Source: Dendrocalamus latiflorus (taxonomy: Eukaryota > Streptophyta > Magnoliopsida > Poales > Poaceae). From it: DNA of 64,000 bases. The translations under genes and the position numbers were made by a program. The stretch's first letter is position 1, and each line of letters begins with the position of its first letter. The notes below the pieces were generated by a model. That model was not told the origin of the DNA. It saw nothing but the letters and a program-made list of their open reading frames with translations, and ran no database searches. This document shows, in pieces, positions 22,701 to 31,800 of this stretch. The stretch covers positions 52,224,200-52,288,199 of the forward strand of contig CM029612.1 of assembly GCA_017311315.1 (NCBI GenBank), given 5' to 3'.

Positions 22701-25528
22701 AGAAAACCAAACCATAAGCCCAAAAGAACCAAGTCACTATCAAGACTCGGACTTTGAATTTTCACCATTTTAGTATTAATTCTTTCAAATACAATGTTAT
22801 TGTATACGCCTTACATTTAAGGGGGGTTAAGGGTATTTGTGGCATTTTCTATTATTGTAGAGTTTAGGGTTGTGTCCATGTATTCACTATATATATTCCC
22901 CTTTGGGCCTCAATACAAACTAACTATTCATCCAATCCTCTCAATCTTACAGATGTTACCATTGGTTCTTACACACTCTTTGAATGTGAATTTGCCTATA
23001 AATCCCTTTGTTTTTATCCCAATTTCTCTTCCATTTGTGAGCTGCTTGGAGTAATATCTGTTTCCTTACAGAAATAGCTAGTTCATTTTGATTGATAATT
23101 GGTGCCGTACTTGTGTTCTATTTTTATTTTATATCTAAAGATGATCTCAATTGCAGATAGAAAGACTTGCCAGAACTGATTCTGATTTTTCACCGTTTCT
23201 ACATCATGCTGGAATTCCCTGTGCGGACTTGTACTATGGAAAAGGTGTTTGAGCATGTCTAATCCAATAGTTGCTCGTAGATTCTTGTTGATATTTGGTT
23301 GAAAGAGATTTCCTTGTAACTTTCCATTTTCTTACTCTTTACACTTTACATATATGTAGTTACAGAAAAAAAAAGGCTCTTTCCAAAAGAGAAAAATACT
23401 ATATTTCGAAAATCAGACATGTGTCGAAATCTGCAGTTGCTAATGTAGATCATTTTTCCCTGTAACTGTCAATTTTAGTATCATTACTGCTTACTCATTT
23501 TTGAAGAATTTTGTTTTAGCTATACATATTTTCTCCTTCACTCTACGGCCTCTAGCTTTTCGTACCATGTGTCTTGTTGATTCTTTTAATATATGATGTA
23601 AATCATCATTACTAACTAGTGTACTACTGACGCAGAATTTCCTGGCTACCATACTGCTCTTGACTCTTATGCTTGGATGGAAAAGCATGGCGATCCATTG
23701 TTTCTTCGTCATTTGGCTAGTAAGTAGCAACATGATCTGTTAAATTTTTGTTTGTATTAAAAAAAGGAGGGTACAGTACCGTGCAATTACAGTTTGTTGG
23801 CCGAAATTATGGTAACTTGAATGTACTAATGCAAGATGGGTCAACAGTAAGAATGGCCATGGAGTGTTGCCTACAAAACTGTACATATAGTTATAGTAGC
23901 TTTTGATATTTTGGTGCTTGAAAAATAATGTGTTGCAACTTGCAAGCATTTCTTATAATAATACTCATCAGATCACTCATTTAGTTTTCCCACTTTGTCA
24001 GTCACTGAAATTTGGGGACTACTAGCTCTCCGTTTGGCAGATGATCTTGTGCTGCCTTTTGATTATCAAACTTATGCCTCCCAGTTGCAGGTACATCGAT
24101 TCTTTTCAGAATTATTTTAAGCATACTCATGTGATTGGGCATTGCCTTTCTCTTTCATTCATAAGGGGTTATACGGATATGCTTATGTAGTCATGAATTA
24201 CTTATGCCAACACAACACTGTAGTTACCAATTTTGAATATGGAGATATCCAGAGCAGCAAATCTGATATATGAAACTTAGAATAAGTCATACATAAATAC
24301 TGCCAGCAACATGGTGTCAATATAGCATATTTATTTTAATATACATTTGAATTCAAAATATCACAGGAGCATACAGATGCATTTGCTGCCATGATGAACA
24401 ATAGCCAGTCGGTCAATTTGATGAATGGATTCATCAATGATCTTTCTGGCGCAGCCACAGAAGTTCTGAAGGAGGCAAAGGTATGTTCAAGATCTCCATA
24501 TTATATTTGTCATTGTGTATCTTTCTATTGTAGTTCTGTTTTCATGTATTTGGGTAGTCCGTGAGCTGTCTGGCTGAAGGGTGTTTGGGACTTTGGGTTG
24601 CCTCACTTGTGGGCACAGCAGACTTCTTTGTGTTTGTTTGACAAACTGTGAAATCCAGTAGGTGTAGTGTGGTAGCGAGATGGTGGTAGTTATATCCTAG
24701 AACACCGCTCTGTTCTCTGTTTTTGTTTGGACTTTGGACATTGTAATCGTACCTTGTTGTTTCCTTGGTGCTCGGGGAAAAAATGCATTTGGGTAGTCAA
24801 ATGCTTAAGCGGATTTGCATTTTTGCCCCAAATATGGGCAATAGACTTGTGGAACTTAATTGTCTTGATGCCTGGCATAGAATTAGTGATGAAGCCTTGC
24901 CATTTGAAAATTTGTGTAGTACAATAACTTTTTTCCACGACCATTTCCACGATCAATGAACTGATTTCTTTTGCGACTTGGATTTGGTGTTTGAAATTCT
25001 TTGCGCTAATCTATAATTACTGGTTACGGCCCTTTTTTTTGGTTGATTTGGAACAAAATCCAGAAACTACAGCAGCTGGACATATACGATAGAAACGCCC
25101 TGATGAGGCTGCGATTGCTGAACGACCGCCTTCTACTTGCTGAAAGAAGCTTCCTGCAAGCGGAAGGACTTCAAGGAAGAGGATGGTTTAAGCATCTGGT
25201 GAGCATCCCTGCACCAATTGTTCAAAACGAATGCCCAAAATTATCTTCTTAGCACCAGCGGTGAAGAACACGCTTCCAACAACATTTCCGTGTTTGTTCC
25301 TAGGTGTACTCGCCTCCGGAGGACTACGAAAGCAAGCTCTCGTTCTTTCCCGGTATCGCGGACGCCATCTCACGGTCGAGCAACCAGAGCGTGCAAGAAC
25401 GGCAAGCGGCAGTGCAGCATGAGATGTGGAAAGTCTCCAGGGCGATCCAAAGGGTAGCGGGTGTTCTTAGAGGTGAATTCAGCCAACGAAACGAACCATT
25501 AAACTTGAGTTTCCCCGTGGCTCCATGA
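10725..25528 (+). CDS. PLA3: Glutamate carboxypeptidase II-like M28 metallopeptidase, AMP1/PLASTOCHRON3 type, 10 exons
   Basis: Exons are 10725-11675, 12636-12878, 13708-13860, 15727-15795, 23157-23244, 23636-23719, 24002-24090, 24367-24480, 25064-25198 and 25304-25528, all joined by GT-AG in frame (716 residues). Residues about 22-40 form one membrane anchor, then a PA domain follows. The M28 domain holds all five zinc ligands: His in GNHRDAW, Asp in GAVDPNS, Glu in DAEEFG, Asp in YLNVDCA and His in FPGYHTA. The C-terminal dimerisation domain runs to the end. Arabidopsis AMP1 and rice PLA3/GOLIATH are membrane proteins of the endoplasmic reticulum that restrain leaf initiation rate and meristem size; their substrate is disputed. 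The symbol rests on recalled similarity and gene order. Introns 1-4 are large, and introns 2-4 hold mobile elements, so primary transcripts are long. Confidence 0.93.
13001..13017 (+). repeat. (AC)n microsatellite
   Basis: An uninterrupted AC run of about 17 bp in intron 2 of the carboxypeptidase gene, likely length-variable. Confidence 0.85.
13221..13387. mobile_element. MITE in intron 2 of the carboxypeptidase gene
   Basis: The left end GTTGAGAGTGACTATGGTAC pairs with the right end GTACCATAGCCATCAAC. A direct repeat ATTTAA lies on each side (13215-13220 and 13388-13393) and looks like the target duplication, possibly TTAA plus chance matches. The element is 167 bp and has no coding capacity. 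Confidence 0.75.
14053..15648 (+). mobile_element. TRIM-like non-autonomous LTR retrotransposon in intron 3
   Basis: Two 143-bp LTRs (14053-14195 and 15506-15648) begin TGTTAAGGAGATAGA and end TTCATAACA. They differ at about four positions. Directly after the left LTR is a primer-binding site for initiator tRNA-Met (TGGTATCAGAGC, 14196-14207), and directly before the right one is a G-rich polypurine tract. A perfect 5-bp target duplication GAAAC flanks the element (14048-14052 and 15649-15653). The 1.3-kb interior is GC-rich with no gag, protease, integrase or reverse transcriptase motif, so it must borrow proteins from another element. It sits in the same direction as the host gene. Confidence 0.93.
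16404..16502. repeat. Left arm of a split inverted repeat
   Basis: The stretch ending in CCGTTTATTTTACCCC is the inverted copy of 18906-18995 (GGGTAAAATAAACGG...). The shared middle includes TTGCAAAACCGGATG and its complement. The two arms flank 2.4 kb containing a copia gag remnant, as if a foldback element had been opened by a later insertion. Confidence 0.68.
16790..17112 (+). repeat. Degenerate short tandem repeats (CTACAGTGACTCTACGA and CTTCGACCACGGCC types)
   Basis: Two neighbouring blocks of short repeats of about 17-24 bp create Thr/Ser/Ala-rich and Val/Ala-rich spurious frames on both strands. They follow the gag remnant on its 3' side. They could be the decayed 3' non-coding region of that element. 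Confidence 0.6.
17216..18088 (-). pseudogene. Copia gag remnant (UBN2 type) in intron 4
   Basis: The frame from 17902 to 17216 encodes the C-terminal two thirds of a copia gag. It includes AKKAWHTLK, MKNAEQINDFAMRL and IEELIGRLKTQEE, then a zinc knuckle near the end. The first ligand of the knuckle is Ser instead of Cys (SFNCNDYGHFASEC), so zinc binding should fail. Upstream on the minus strand the reading continues to about 18088 (LTRSNYITWAVKMKVF, GVWNAIMDEEVKE) but is broken by an in-frame TAA near 17909. A purine-rich stretch follows the 3' end near 17196-17210. No protease, integrase or reverse transcriptase is present. It lies antisense to the host gene. Confidence 0.83.
18906..18995. 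repeat. Right arm of a split inverted repeat
   Basis: Complement of 16404-16502, starting GGGTAAAATAAACGGTATTG. The outer end (GGTCAAGCGGGTAAAATAGAC) resembles the inner end, hinting that the arms themselves contain a shorter internal duplication. Confidence 0.65.
19020..20720. other. Intron 4 non-coding DNA with a poly(C)-poly(A) tract
   Basis: I see no coding signal. A run of about 18 C followed by A (about 19300-19324) is prone to length changes. The sequence near 19325-19440 has the look of an old repeat, but I could not assign a family. Confidence 0.4.
21192..21241. repeat. 50-bp hairpin made of LTR ends
   Basis: TGTTAAGGAGATAGAGT is followed by ACAAGAGGATATGCCT and then ACTCTATCTCCTTAACA, so it starts TG and ends CA. 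All three blocks match the LTR of the 14053-15648 family, the last two as its reverse complement. It looks like a collapsed inverted LTR inside the second TRIM element. Confidence 0.7.
22523..22730. mobile_element. MITE nested in the second TRIM element
   Basis: Terminal inverted repeats GGTTCTTTTGGGCT and AGCCCAAAAGAACC bound 208 bp. The same position in the sister element (15405-15425) reads straight through from GACGACAT to ATCAAGACTC. That comparison shows this is an insertion made after the family diverged. Confidence 0.8.
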
Positions 25529-25529
25529 A

Positions 25530-25760
25530 ATCTGTGTATAAATAATAAACTGTTGTTTGCGTAGAAACGAAAGCTTGTTGAACATTACATTGAGTCGTCC
25601 CAAGAGGTTTTACAAATTTTTTTCTTCTGCGGCGGTCTCGTGTTAGGACGAAGAGACCTACCTAGTCACACGAGCCAACATAAAATTAAACGTGACAATT
25701 AATCACATATTCACACCGGGTGGCCTCTCAATTCTGACAAGTGAGCACGTTCCCGTGAGA
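25530..25760. other. 3' flank of the carboxypeptidase gene
   Basis: AATAAT/AATAAA-like sequence near 25541-25550, just after the stop codon at 25528, could serve as a poly(A) signal. No other feature seen. Confidence 0.35.
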
Positions 25761-25761
25761 G

Positions 25762-26492
25762 TTGGACATATGTAGCACTGTTGCAACCATAAATTCCAAT
25801 TCTAGATCTTTGCACATGCAAATTCCACTTCTAGCCCCCTGGTCGACCATGGGATTGCGCTGGCGCGACATGTGTCCGGTCGTGCGGTCCGGCACCGCAC
25901 GATCGCACTATAGCGCGGTCCTGCGGTCCCGGACCGCACGACTCAACTGTGCAGCGTGGGCGGGGTCCGGTGCCACTTAGGCGGCATGTACACGTGGGTG
26001 GGGTCCGGTGCCACTTAGGCGGCATGTACACCACGATTGATGATTAATTAAGCAAAATTATTAAGGCGCAGTGCTAGTACGGAGATTCCACGGCTTACAA
26101 AACGAGCAAATTAACAAATTTTAAGGGCACGCAGTACGTACTGGCCTTTAACTCATGTGCAAAAGTGGTAGACGTGTATGCATCAGATCACTAAGTGAAC
26201 ATGCGACGTACTGCCGCAGAACTCGTGTCATGGATCCGAGCAAGAGCCTTGTTGTGATGGGCGTTGCTAGCAACGTACTTTGGTAGTGCCTTCCCAACGC
26301 GCTGCAGTTAAGTCGTGCGGTCTGAGACTGCACGACCTAGCTACAGTGCAGTCGTGCGGTGCCAGACTGCACGACCGGACACGTGTCGCACCAGCGCAAT
26401 CCCGCGGTTGACTAGGGGGTTAGAAGTGGAATTTGCGTGCGCAGGAAGCTAGAATTGGAATTTATGGTTGCAAAAGTGCTACATATGTTCAA
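25762..26492. mobile_element. Foldback element with about 195-bp inverted arms
   Basis: The left arm (25762-25956) and right arm (26299-26492) are inverted copies. Outer ends read GACATATGTAGCAC and GTGCTACATATGTTC; inner ends read ACTGTGCAGCG and CGCTGCAGTTAAG. Each arm holds smaller inverted repeats around GTCGTGCGGT and ACCGCACGAC, so folding would give branched hairpins. The centre has no coding capacity. It ends about 225 bp upstream of the TATA box of the LOB-domain gene. Confidence 0.82.
25956..26031 (+). repeat. Two-copy 38-bp tandem repeat inside the foldback element
   Basis: GTGGG(C/T)GGGGTCCGGTG...GGCATGTACAC occurs twice head to tail (25956-25993 and 25994-26031) with a single difference, so the duplication is recent. 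Confidence 0.92.
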
Positions 26493-26717
26493 AATTCCGT
26501 TCCCGTTCCGGCAGCGACCGTTTACACTTTCATTAGCAATTCAGCATCCATCCATGCAATGGCCGTCGAGCCGTCGCCCCTTCCGTGTATGCACACCTCC
26601 ACGTTCCGTTGCCACTTCCATGTATGCACGTACACCACTCCCAAGCACGAGCGTTCCCGGGCGGCCGGCTAGCCGTTGCCACTTCCATATATGCCTAATA
26701 TGCGCTCTCTCCGTCCA

Positions 26718-26725
26718 TATATAAA
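26718..26725 (+). promoter_or_regulatory. TATA box of the LOB-domain gene
   Basis: TATATAAA lies 104 bp upstream of the ATG at 26822. The expected transcription start near 26750 leaves a leader of about 70 nt. Confidence 0.7.
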
Positions 26726-26821
26726 CGAGAGATCTTCTGATCACCACGCAGCATCTCTCTAAGATTTACAAAATCTGCCGAGAAATCTCTCTCGTCATCC
26801 CCGTGAGATCTCCACTAGATC

Positions 26822-27683
26822 ATGTCGACCGACGCGGACATGGAAGCTGCCAACCCCAGGCGGTGCGCCGCATGCAGGTACCTGCGGAGGAGATGCTCCC
26901 AGGACTGCGTCCTCGCTCCCTACTTCCCTGCCTTGGATCCCCAGAGATACGCATGCGTGCAGAGAGTCTTTGGAGCCGGCAACATTGCAAGAATGCTTCA
27001 GGTAATGCCTTCGTTAAATTAATCATATAAATTCAATCGAAGCTACACCCATGTACTATGCTAGCGCGAACGTATTTTCTTACTAGTGTAGTTCGGGTAT
27101 GTGTAGCCAGTGTACGTGTTAACTCACTCCACAGCGCTAGTATGAATCATGGATCTTGGTTTTGGGAAAGCTAGCAAAGGGACGCTGACAGTGATAGCAC
27201 CGGCCGTGGAATCAAAGTTCACGTTCATGACCTATTCTATCGTTGATTGTAACTGAGTTAGCAATGTTAGCACCGAGAAGAGGAGGATTAGGAATGCTAG
27301 AACGGAGCATTAGTACGTATAAGGTATTATACCCAAACATCGCAGAATTATCACTATACGTACGTCGTTTCTGTGGCATGCAGCAACTCCCCGTCCAGGA
27401 GCGTGGGCAAGCGGCCGATGCGATGGCGACGGAGGCGTACCGGCGAGTGCAGGACCCGGTGTACGGCTGTGCGGGCGTCATCAACCGTCTCCAGGAGGAG
27501 ATCCGCGCCGTGCAGTGCGAGCTGGCTAGAACGCAGGCTCAGATCGCCATGCACGGCGCAGCCTACGCGCGGCAGCCAATGGACGCCGCCCAAAACGCCC
27601 GGATCCCTCTGTGGCAGCAAGATGATGCACAGATGCAGCAGGCGCCGTTCGTAGGATTAGACGAGTTCCTCTCTGATTTGTGA
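26822..27683 (+). CDS. LOB-domain (LBD/ASL) class I protein, 2 exons
   Basis: Exon 1 (26822-27001) ends after a Leu-Gln codon pair at GTAATG. Exon 2 (27384-27683) starts after a GCATGCAG acceptor and stays in frame, giving 159 residues. The zinc-finger-like C block is CAACRYLRRRCSQDC (CX2CX6CX3C) at residues 16-30. The GAS block includes FGAGNIARMLQQLP and the invariant DPVYGCAG. A leucine-rich coiled coil (INRLQEEIRAVQCEL) matches class I. LBD proteins are plant-only nuclear DNA-binding factors that set lateral-organ boundaries. The protein is short, with a small C-terminal tail. FGAGN replaces the usual FGASN. The intron falls where most LBD genes carry theirs. I cannot say which LBD subgroup. 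Confidence 0.93.
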
Positions 27684-27689
27684 GTGAGT

Positions 27690-28860
27690 GTTAATTTATT
27701 TTCGATGACACGAGTTGTTCAGTGAAATAATCGACGTGTATGTAGTAGCTCGTAATAGAAAACCAAAATTTACACGGCCTGCTGCGATTTATGACTTTTA
27801 GTTATGATTTATTAGTGTAATAAATAGTGATTGCTGAGAGAAATCAAAAAACAAGTTGCTGTGTACTAATTCACTCCCACCTGAAGTTGCACTTTCAGTC
27901 ACCTAAAGTTGCAGTATAAAAAAGTGACTGAAGATAAAGGGAAAAACATTCGCCTGTGCAATAGTCACTCCTAAACGGTTTTGCTATTGCACAGTCGACT
28001 GAATTTTTTTATCTCTCAGTCACCTGAAGTTACACTCTCAGTCACCTAAAGTTGCAGTGTACTAATTTTTTCCCACCTGAAGTTGCACTTTCAATCATCT
28101 AAAATTACAGCATAAAAAATAACTGAAGATAAAGAAAAAAACAGCCACACGTACAATAATCACTTCCAAACCAAAAAGAACAGGTTATAACTCAACCGCA
28201 TTATTAACACCAGTCACGTCAGCTGGTTATGTCATTCTCTGTGGTGACAATTAGTTATCGTGGAATAAGACACAGCACGTGCATGTCAGCCGTTAGATAA
28301 AAAAAATCAACGCTTCTGATTAAGCCACGTTGAAAACTAGGAGGACGGAAGCGTGCATTTGCAGCCGCACGGCTCACCGTGAGAATACGGTGCCGGCAAC
28401 CCGAGGCCCGCGTCGGCGTTGGCGTTGGCGCGCAGAAGATTCGTAGGCCAGGCCACCGGCAGCGACAAGCCGCATCAGCGTCCGCGCGGCACGGGAGGGC
28501 AGGCCCGGAGACAGCAGAGACGATCTGTGTCGCCGCCCGCGCGCGCCGCCGGTTCGATCGGACCCGCCGTTGCCGCTCTACTGCCAACCGGCGCCGGGTC
28601 AACGAACGGCAGGCATGGGCGACGCTGCATCGTCCGACGGCGGCCGGCGGGGCCAAATCGGTTCGATCCAATCCCGATCTAAACCGCCACCAGGCACACG
28701 CGCGCATCAGGAGATGAGGCGCAACATTCCAAGATTACCAAAAGCCAATCCAAGGCACATGAGTTCCTTCCATTCCATTATTCTCTCCTCTTCCTTCTAT
28801 ACATTACAGCAACACACAAGCCATCCAGGTTTCAGTAGTGTATAGACACATCCCATATAT
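27690..28860. other. Intergenic region between the LOB-domain and aldehyde oxidase genes
   Basis: The first part holds a duplicated repeat (27860-28172). The second part, 28390-28720, is GC-rich and gives overlapping open frames on both strands, none with a recognisable motif. The two genes converge here, so 3' untranslated regions end in this space. Confidence 0.4.
27860..28172 (+). repeat. Two-copy direct repeat, about 115-120 bp, 190 bp apart
   Basis: Copy 1 (about 27862-27977) and copy 2 (about 28050-28166) share GTACTAATT, CCCACCTGAAGTTGCACTTTC, ACTGAAGATAAAG and CAATA(G/A)TCACT in the same order. Extra TCACCTGAAGTTACACT pieces lie between them. It is probably a decayed transposon with internal tandem units. 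Confidence 0.7.
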
Positions 28861-28865
28861 TAACA

Positions 28866-31800
28866 TCATGCACGGATGCAGGGCTGCAGGAGATGAGGCG
28901 CTGCAGGGTTCTTCACGCTTTCGTGGTGTTTGGGCTGGCAGAGGCTCTCGAGGTACCTCTCGACGACGTCGAAGCCGCAGAGCTCCTTGACGGCGGGCAT
29001 CGTCGCCGGCACGTCCATCTGGAACGTCAGCGGGGAGTTCGCAGGCCCCGTGCACACCGAGAACTCCTTCCTTGCCGCCCTGATGGCCTCCCTCATCGCG
29101 CAGTGCACCGAGGACGCGAGGAGCAGCGGCGGCTCACCGGATGCTGCAAAGTAAAGATTCGCTCACAGGATGTCAGGATTGCAGCCATTGCTGATGAGCT
29201 CCAGTCGCAGAGTTTCTAAGGAAGTTGACTCTGACAGGGCCAGCAACAATGTTTCGAGGGAGTGAGCCGAGATCATGAGAGAGAACGCACCTTTCGAGGA
29301 GAGGACGCGCTTCTGGTCGCGCGCGCTGTTGATCAGCTCGACGTTGAGCTGCTTCGGGATGGTGTCCACCGTGGGGATCTTGTACGTCCACGTGCCGTCG
29401 TTGATGACCAGGCCGTCGGAGTTGGTCGCGTACTCCTCGTTCGTGAAGAAGCCTATCCCTTGGACGAATGCACCTTCGACCTGAGTAAATCAACAGCAGA
29501 GTTCAGAGCGGCACGTTCGAAATTCATCAGATGCCACCCAATGTTTGCCACATCCATTATCATATGCCGTTCATTGTTTCACTGGCATGTGGGCCCCACC
29601 TTGTCAGTGAGACAATGAGACCTCTCGTGAATATTCAGTGGCATATAAGGTACCGATCCTATTATTTTGCACAGTGATCTGCAACAAGCAGTGTATATGC
29701 TTTGGAGCTAACCTGGCCCACGTCCACGGCAGGATTCAGGCTCAGCCCACAGTCGTACACGAGGTCGCTCCTGAGGATCGTGGTTGCTCCGGTCAGGACA
29801 TCGATCTCCACCTGCCACGTTCATACGCAGATTCCCGATCAGACACGCATCAGCATGTAGCAAGAGAAGCTGCAATCTCCAACAGCTTGTTCGACTTGGC
29901 AAAATGCATTTGCAGTATTGCGATTGCAGTTTGGATCAGATTACCTCACTAGTAGCTGCTCCATAGTTTAAGTAGCTTGAGAAAGTTGGGTCAGGGGTCC
30001 AGTAGGCCTGCGCCGATAAGTTCACGCTCGCCATACTCGCCTGCAAACCAGGAGCAAATGCCATCAATTACCAATTGTAATTTTGCAATACTGTCAGAAA
30101 ACTAACCCAGTTGCATTTCTTGGCATGTTTGATGTTACTGACAGAATCAGAATGCACAAGGCTTATCCTCACCTGAGCAATCAAGGCGCTCCATGGCGCG
30201 GTGCCGGACTTGGCCTCCAGGCTCTCTTTGATAGGCTTCAGCCGCTCGACGAGCGCAGCGCAGGACTGTCGAACCGCCTCGCAGCTGGTTTCAGAGGTGG
30301 TGCTCCCGCCGGTGAACCCTCCCTGGATCATGCCCAGCGTGTCGACCTGGATGACCCGCACCTTGTCGAGGAGGCCCTCGCCGCCGTCGGGGCACAGCTG
30401 CCCCAGCGCAAACGCGGTCATCTGCTTCACTTTGGTCCACAGCCCTTGGCCGATCTCGACGCCGCCGACCTCGACGGCGATGGAGCCGTCGTTCATGATG
30501 GACACCTTCCCCGGAGTCGGCCGGAGCTTCACCTCGTACGTGATTGGCACGCAAGAAATGCCACGCTTCTTCCACCTGTTGCCCCCGTTGAAGAGCTCCA
30601 CCATTGCGGCCCTGCGTTGGTAGTCCGGCGACGAGGCCAGCTTATCGAAGATGGAGACGAGGCTGTACGTCGTGGCATCACCCGCGCTTGCTCCGTGGAA
30701 CACCGCGAGGCTCTCGAAGTCGTGGAGGTTCTTCCTCCTGATGGCGTTGGTTTCGGCCGAGAGCGCCGTGGCGACGTGCTCGATGATGGCCTCCGCTATG
30801 AAAGAGCCCTGCAGGTCGCCGGGACCCCGCATCGCCGACTTCGACGAGACGTTCGTCTTGCAGACCTTGACGTCGAACGCGAGGGCGCCCCAGTTGTACT
30901 TCTTCAGAGACCCTATGATGGCCGCTGGCATCGCCGGACTAACGTCCGGCGATATTCCGGCATTGATGCCTAGATCGAGGTGCAGAGCCGTGATCTTGCC
31001 GTCCGACTTGAACCCAACGGAGTACTTCACCTTCATCGGGTGCCGCCCTCCAGCGATTATCATGTCCGTCTTGCGGTCGAGGTACATCCGAACAGGACGC
31101 CGCAGCTTGAATGCTGCAAGGGCACATGCAGCTGCAACCTGAAGACACAAACAATTTCATGATCAGACTATACACTAACTGAAAAATGCAAATGTTCTGT
31201 AAATCTTCAGTGTAATGCATACGGATGTTGGGCACTTACATGTATTGCTTTCATTGCCTTCCCACCAAAGCCGCCTCCAACTCTTCTTGTGATGACACGA
31301 ACATTGTGGAATGGAATGCCGAGGCACCTCGCAATGACACCATGCGTTACCTCGGGTATTTGTGTGGAGGAGTAGACGGTGATGCAGTTATCTTCGTCGG
31401 GGATAGCTAACGCCACTTGCGTCTCCATGTAGAAGTAGTACTGGGATTCAAGTTTCACCTGTGGAAACAAAGATATTTAGGTGTATTTGTCTTTGTCAGA
31501 AGCTCAAGAGTACACATCCTTCGAACATAATGAAGTGTGTACCTCTGCTAATAAAATCTTGTGGTCAGCTTCAGACATGCCTTGGTTGAAGTCACCGATT
31601 GGCTTAGGAGCTAAAAATGGGGGAGTATGGAAGTAGCTGTTATGCTGAATGGCGTCTTCAATTGTCAGAATTGGTGGCTGAAGGTTTTCTGTGCTATATT
31701 CGATAACAGCTTGCTTCGCCGCCATATAGGCGTATTTTTGTGTTTCAGCAATCTGAGTGATAGCAAAGCAACACGACACGGTAAGCTCGAATGATTATTC

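Larger units (their letters stand above)
20727..22951 (+). mobile_element. Second TRIM-like LTR element, in intron 4
   Basis: The left LTR (20727-20865, 139 bp) starts TGTTAAGGGTATTTG and ends CAATCTTACA. The right LTR (about 22825-22951, 127 bp) is similar but has lost its first T and some internal bases. The tRNA-Met primer site TGGTATCAGAGC is at 20866-20877. Flanks CATGT and GATGT are an imperfect 5-bp target duplication. The interior is GC-rich without retroviral-type motifs. It shares stretches with the 14053-15648 element, for example GTGCGAGTCCACAAATT and GTCGTTATGATGCC, so both belong to one family. It contains a hairpin at 21192-21241 and a MITE at 22523-22730. Confidence 0.88.

Noticed and set aside
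28379..28717. GC-rich frames upstream of the aldehyde oxidase stop
   Set aside because: Overlapping on both strands, no motifs, no splice sites joining them to a neighbour gene.
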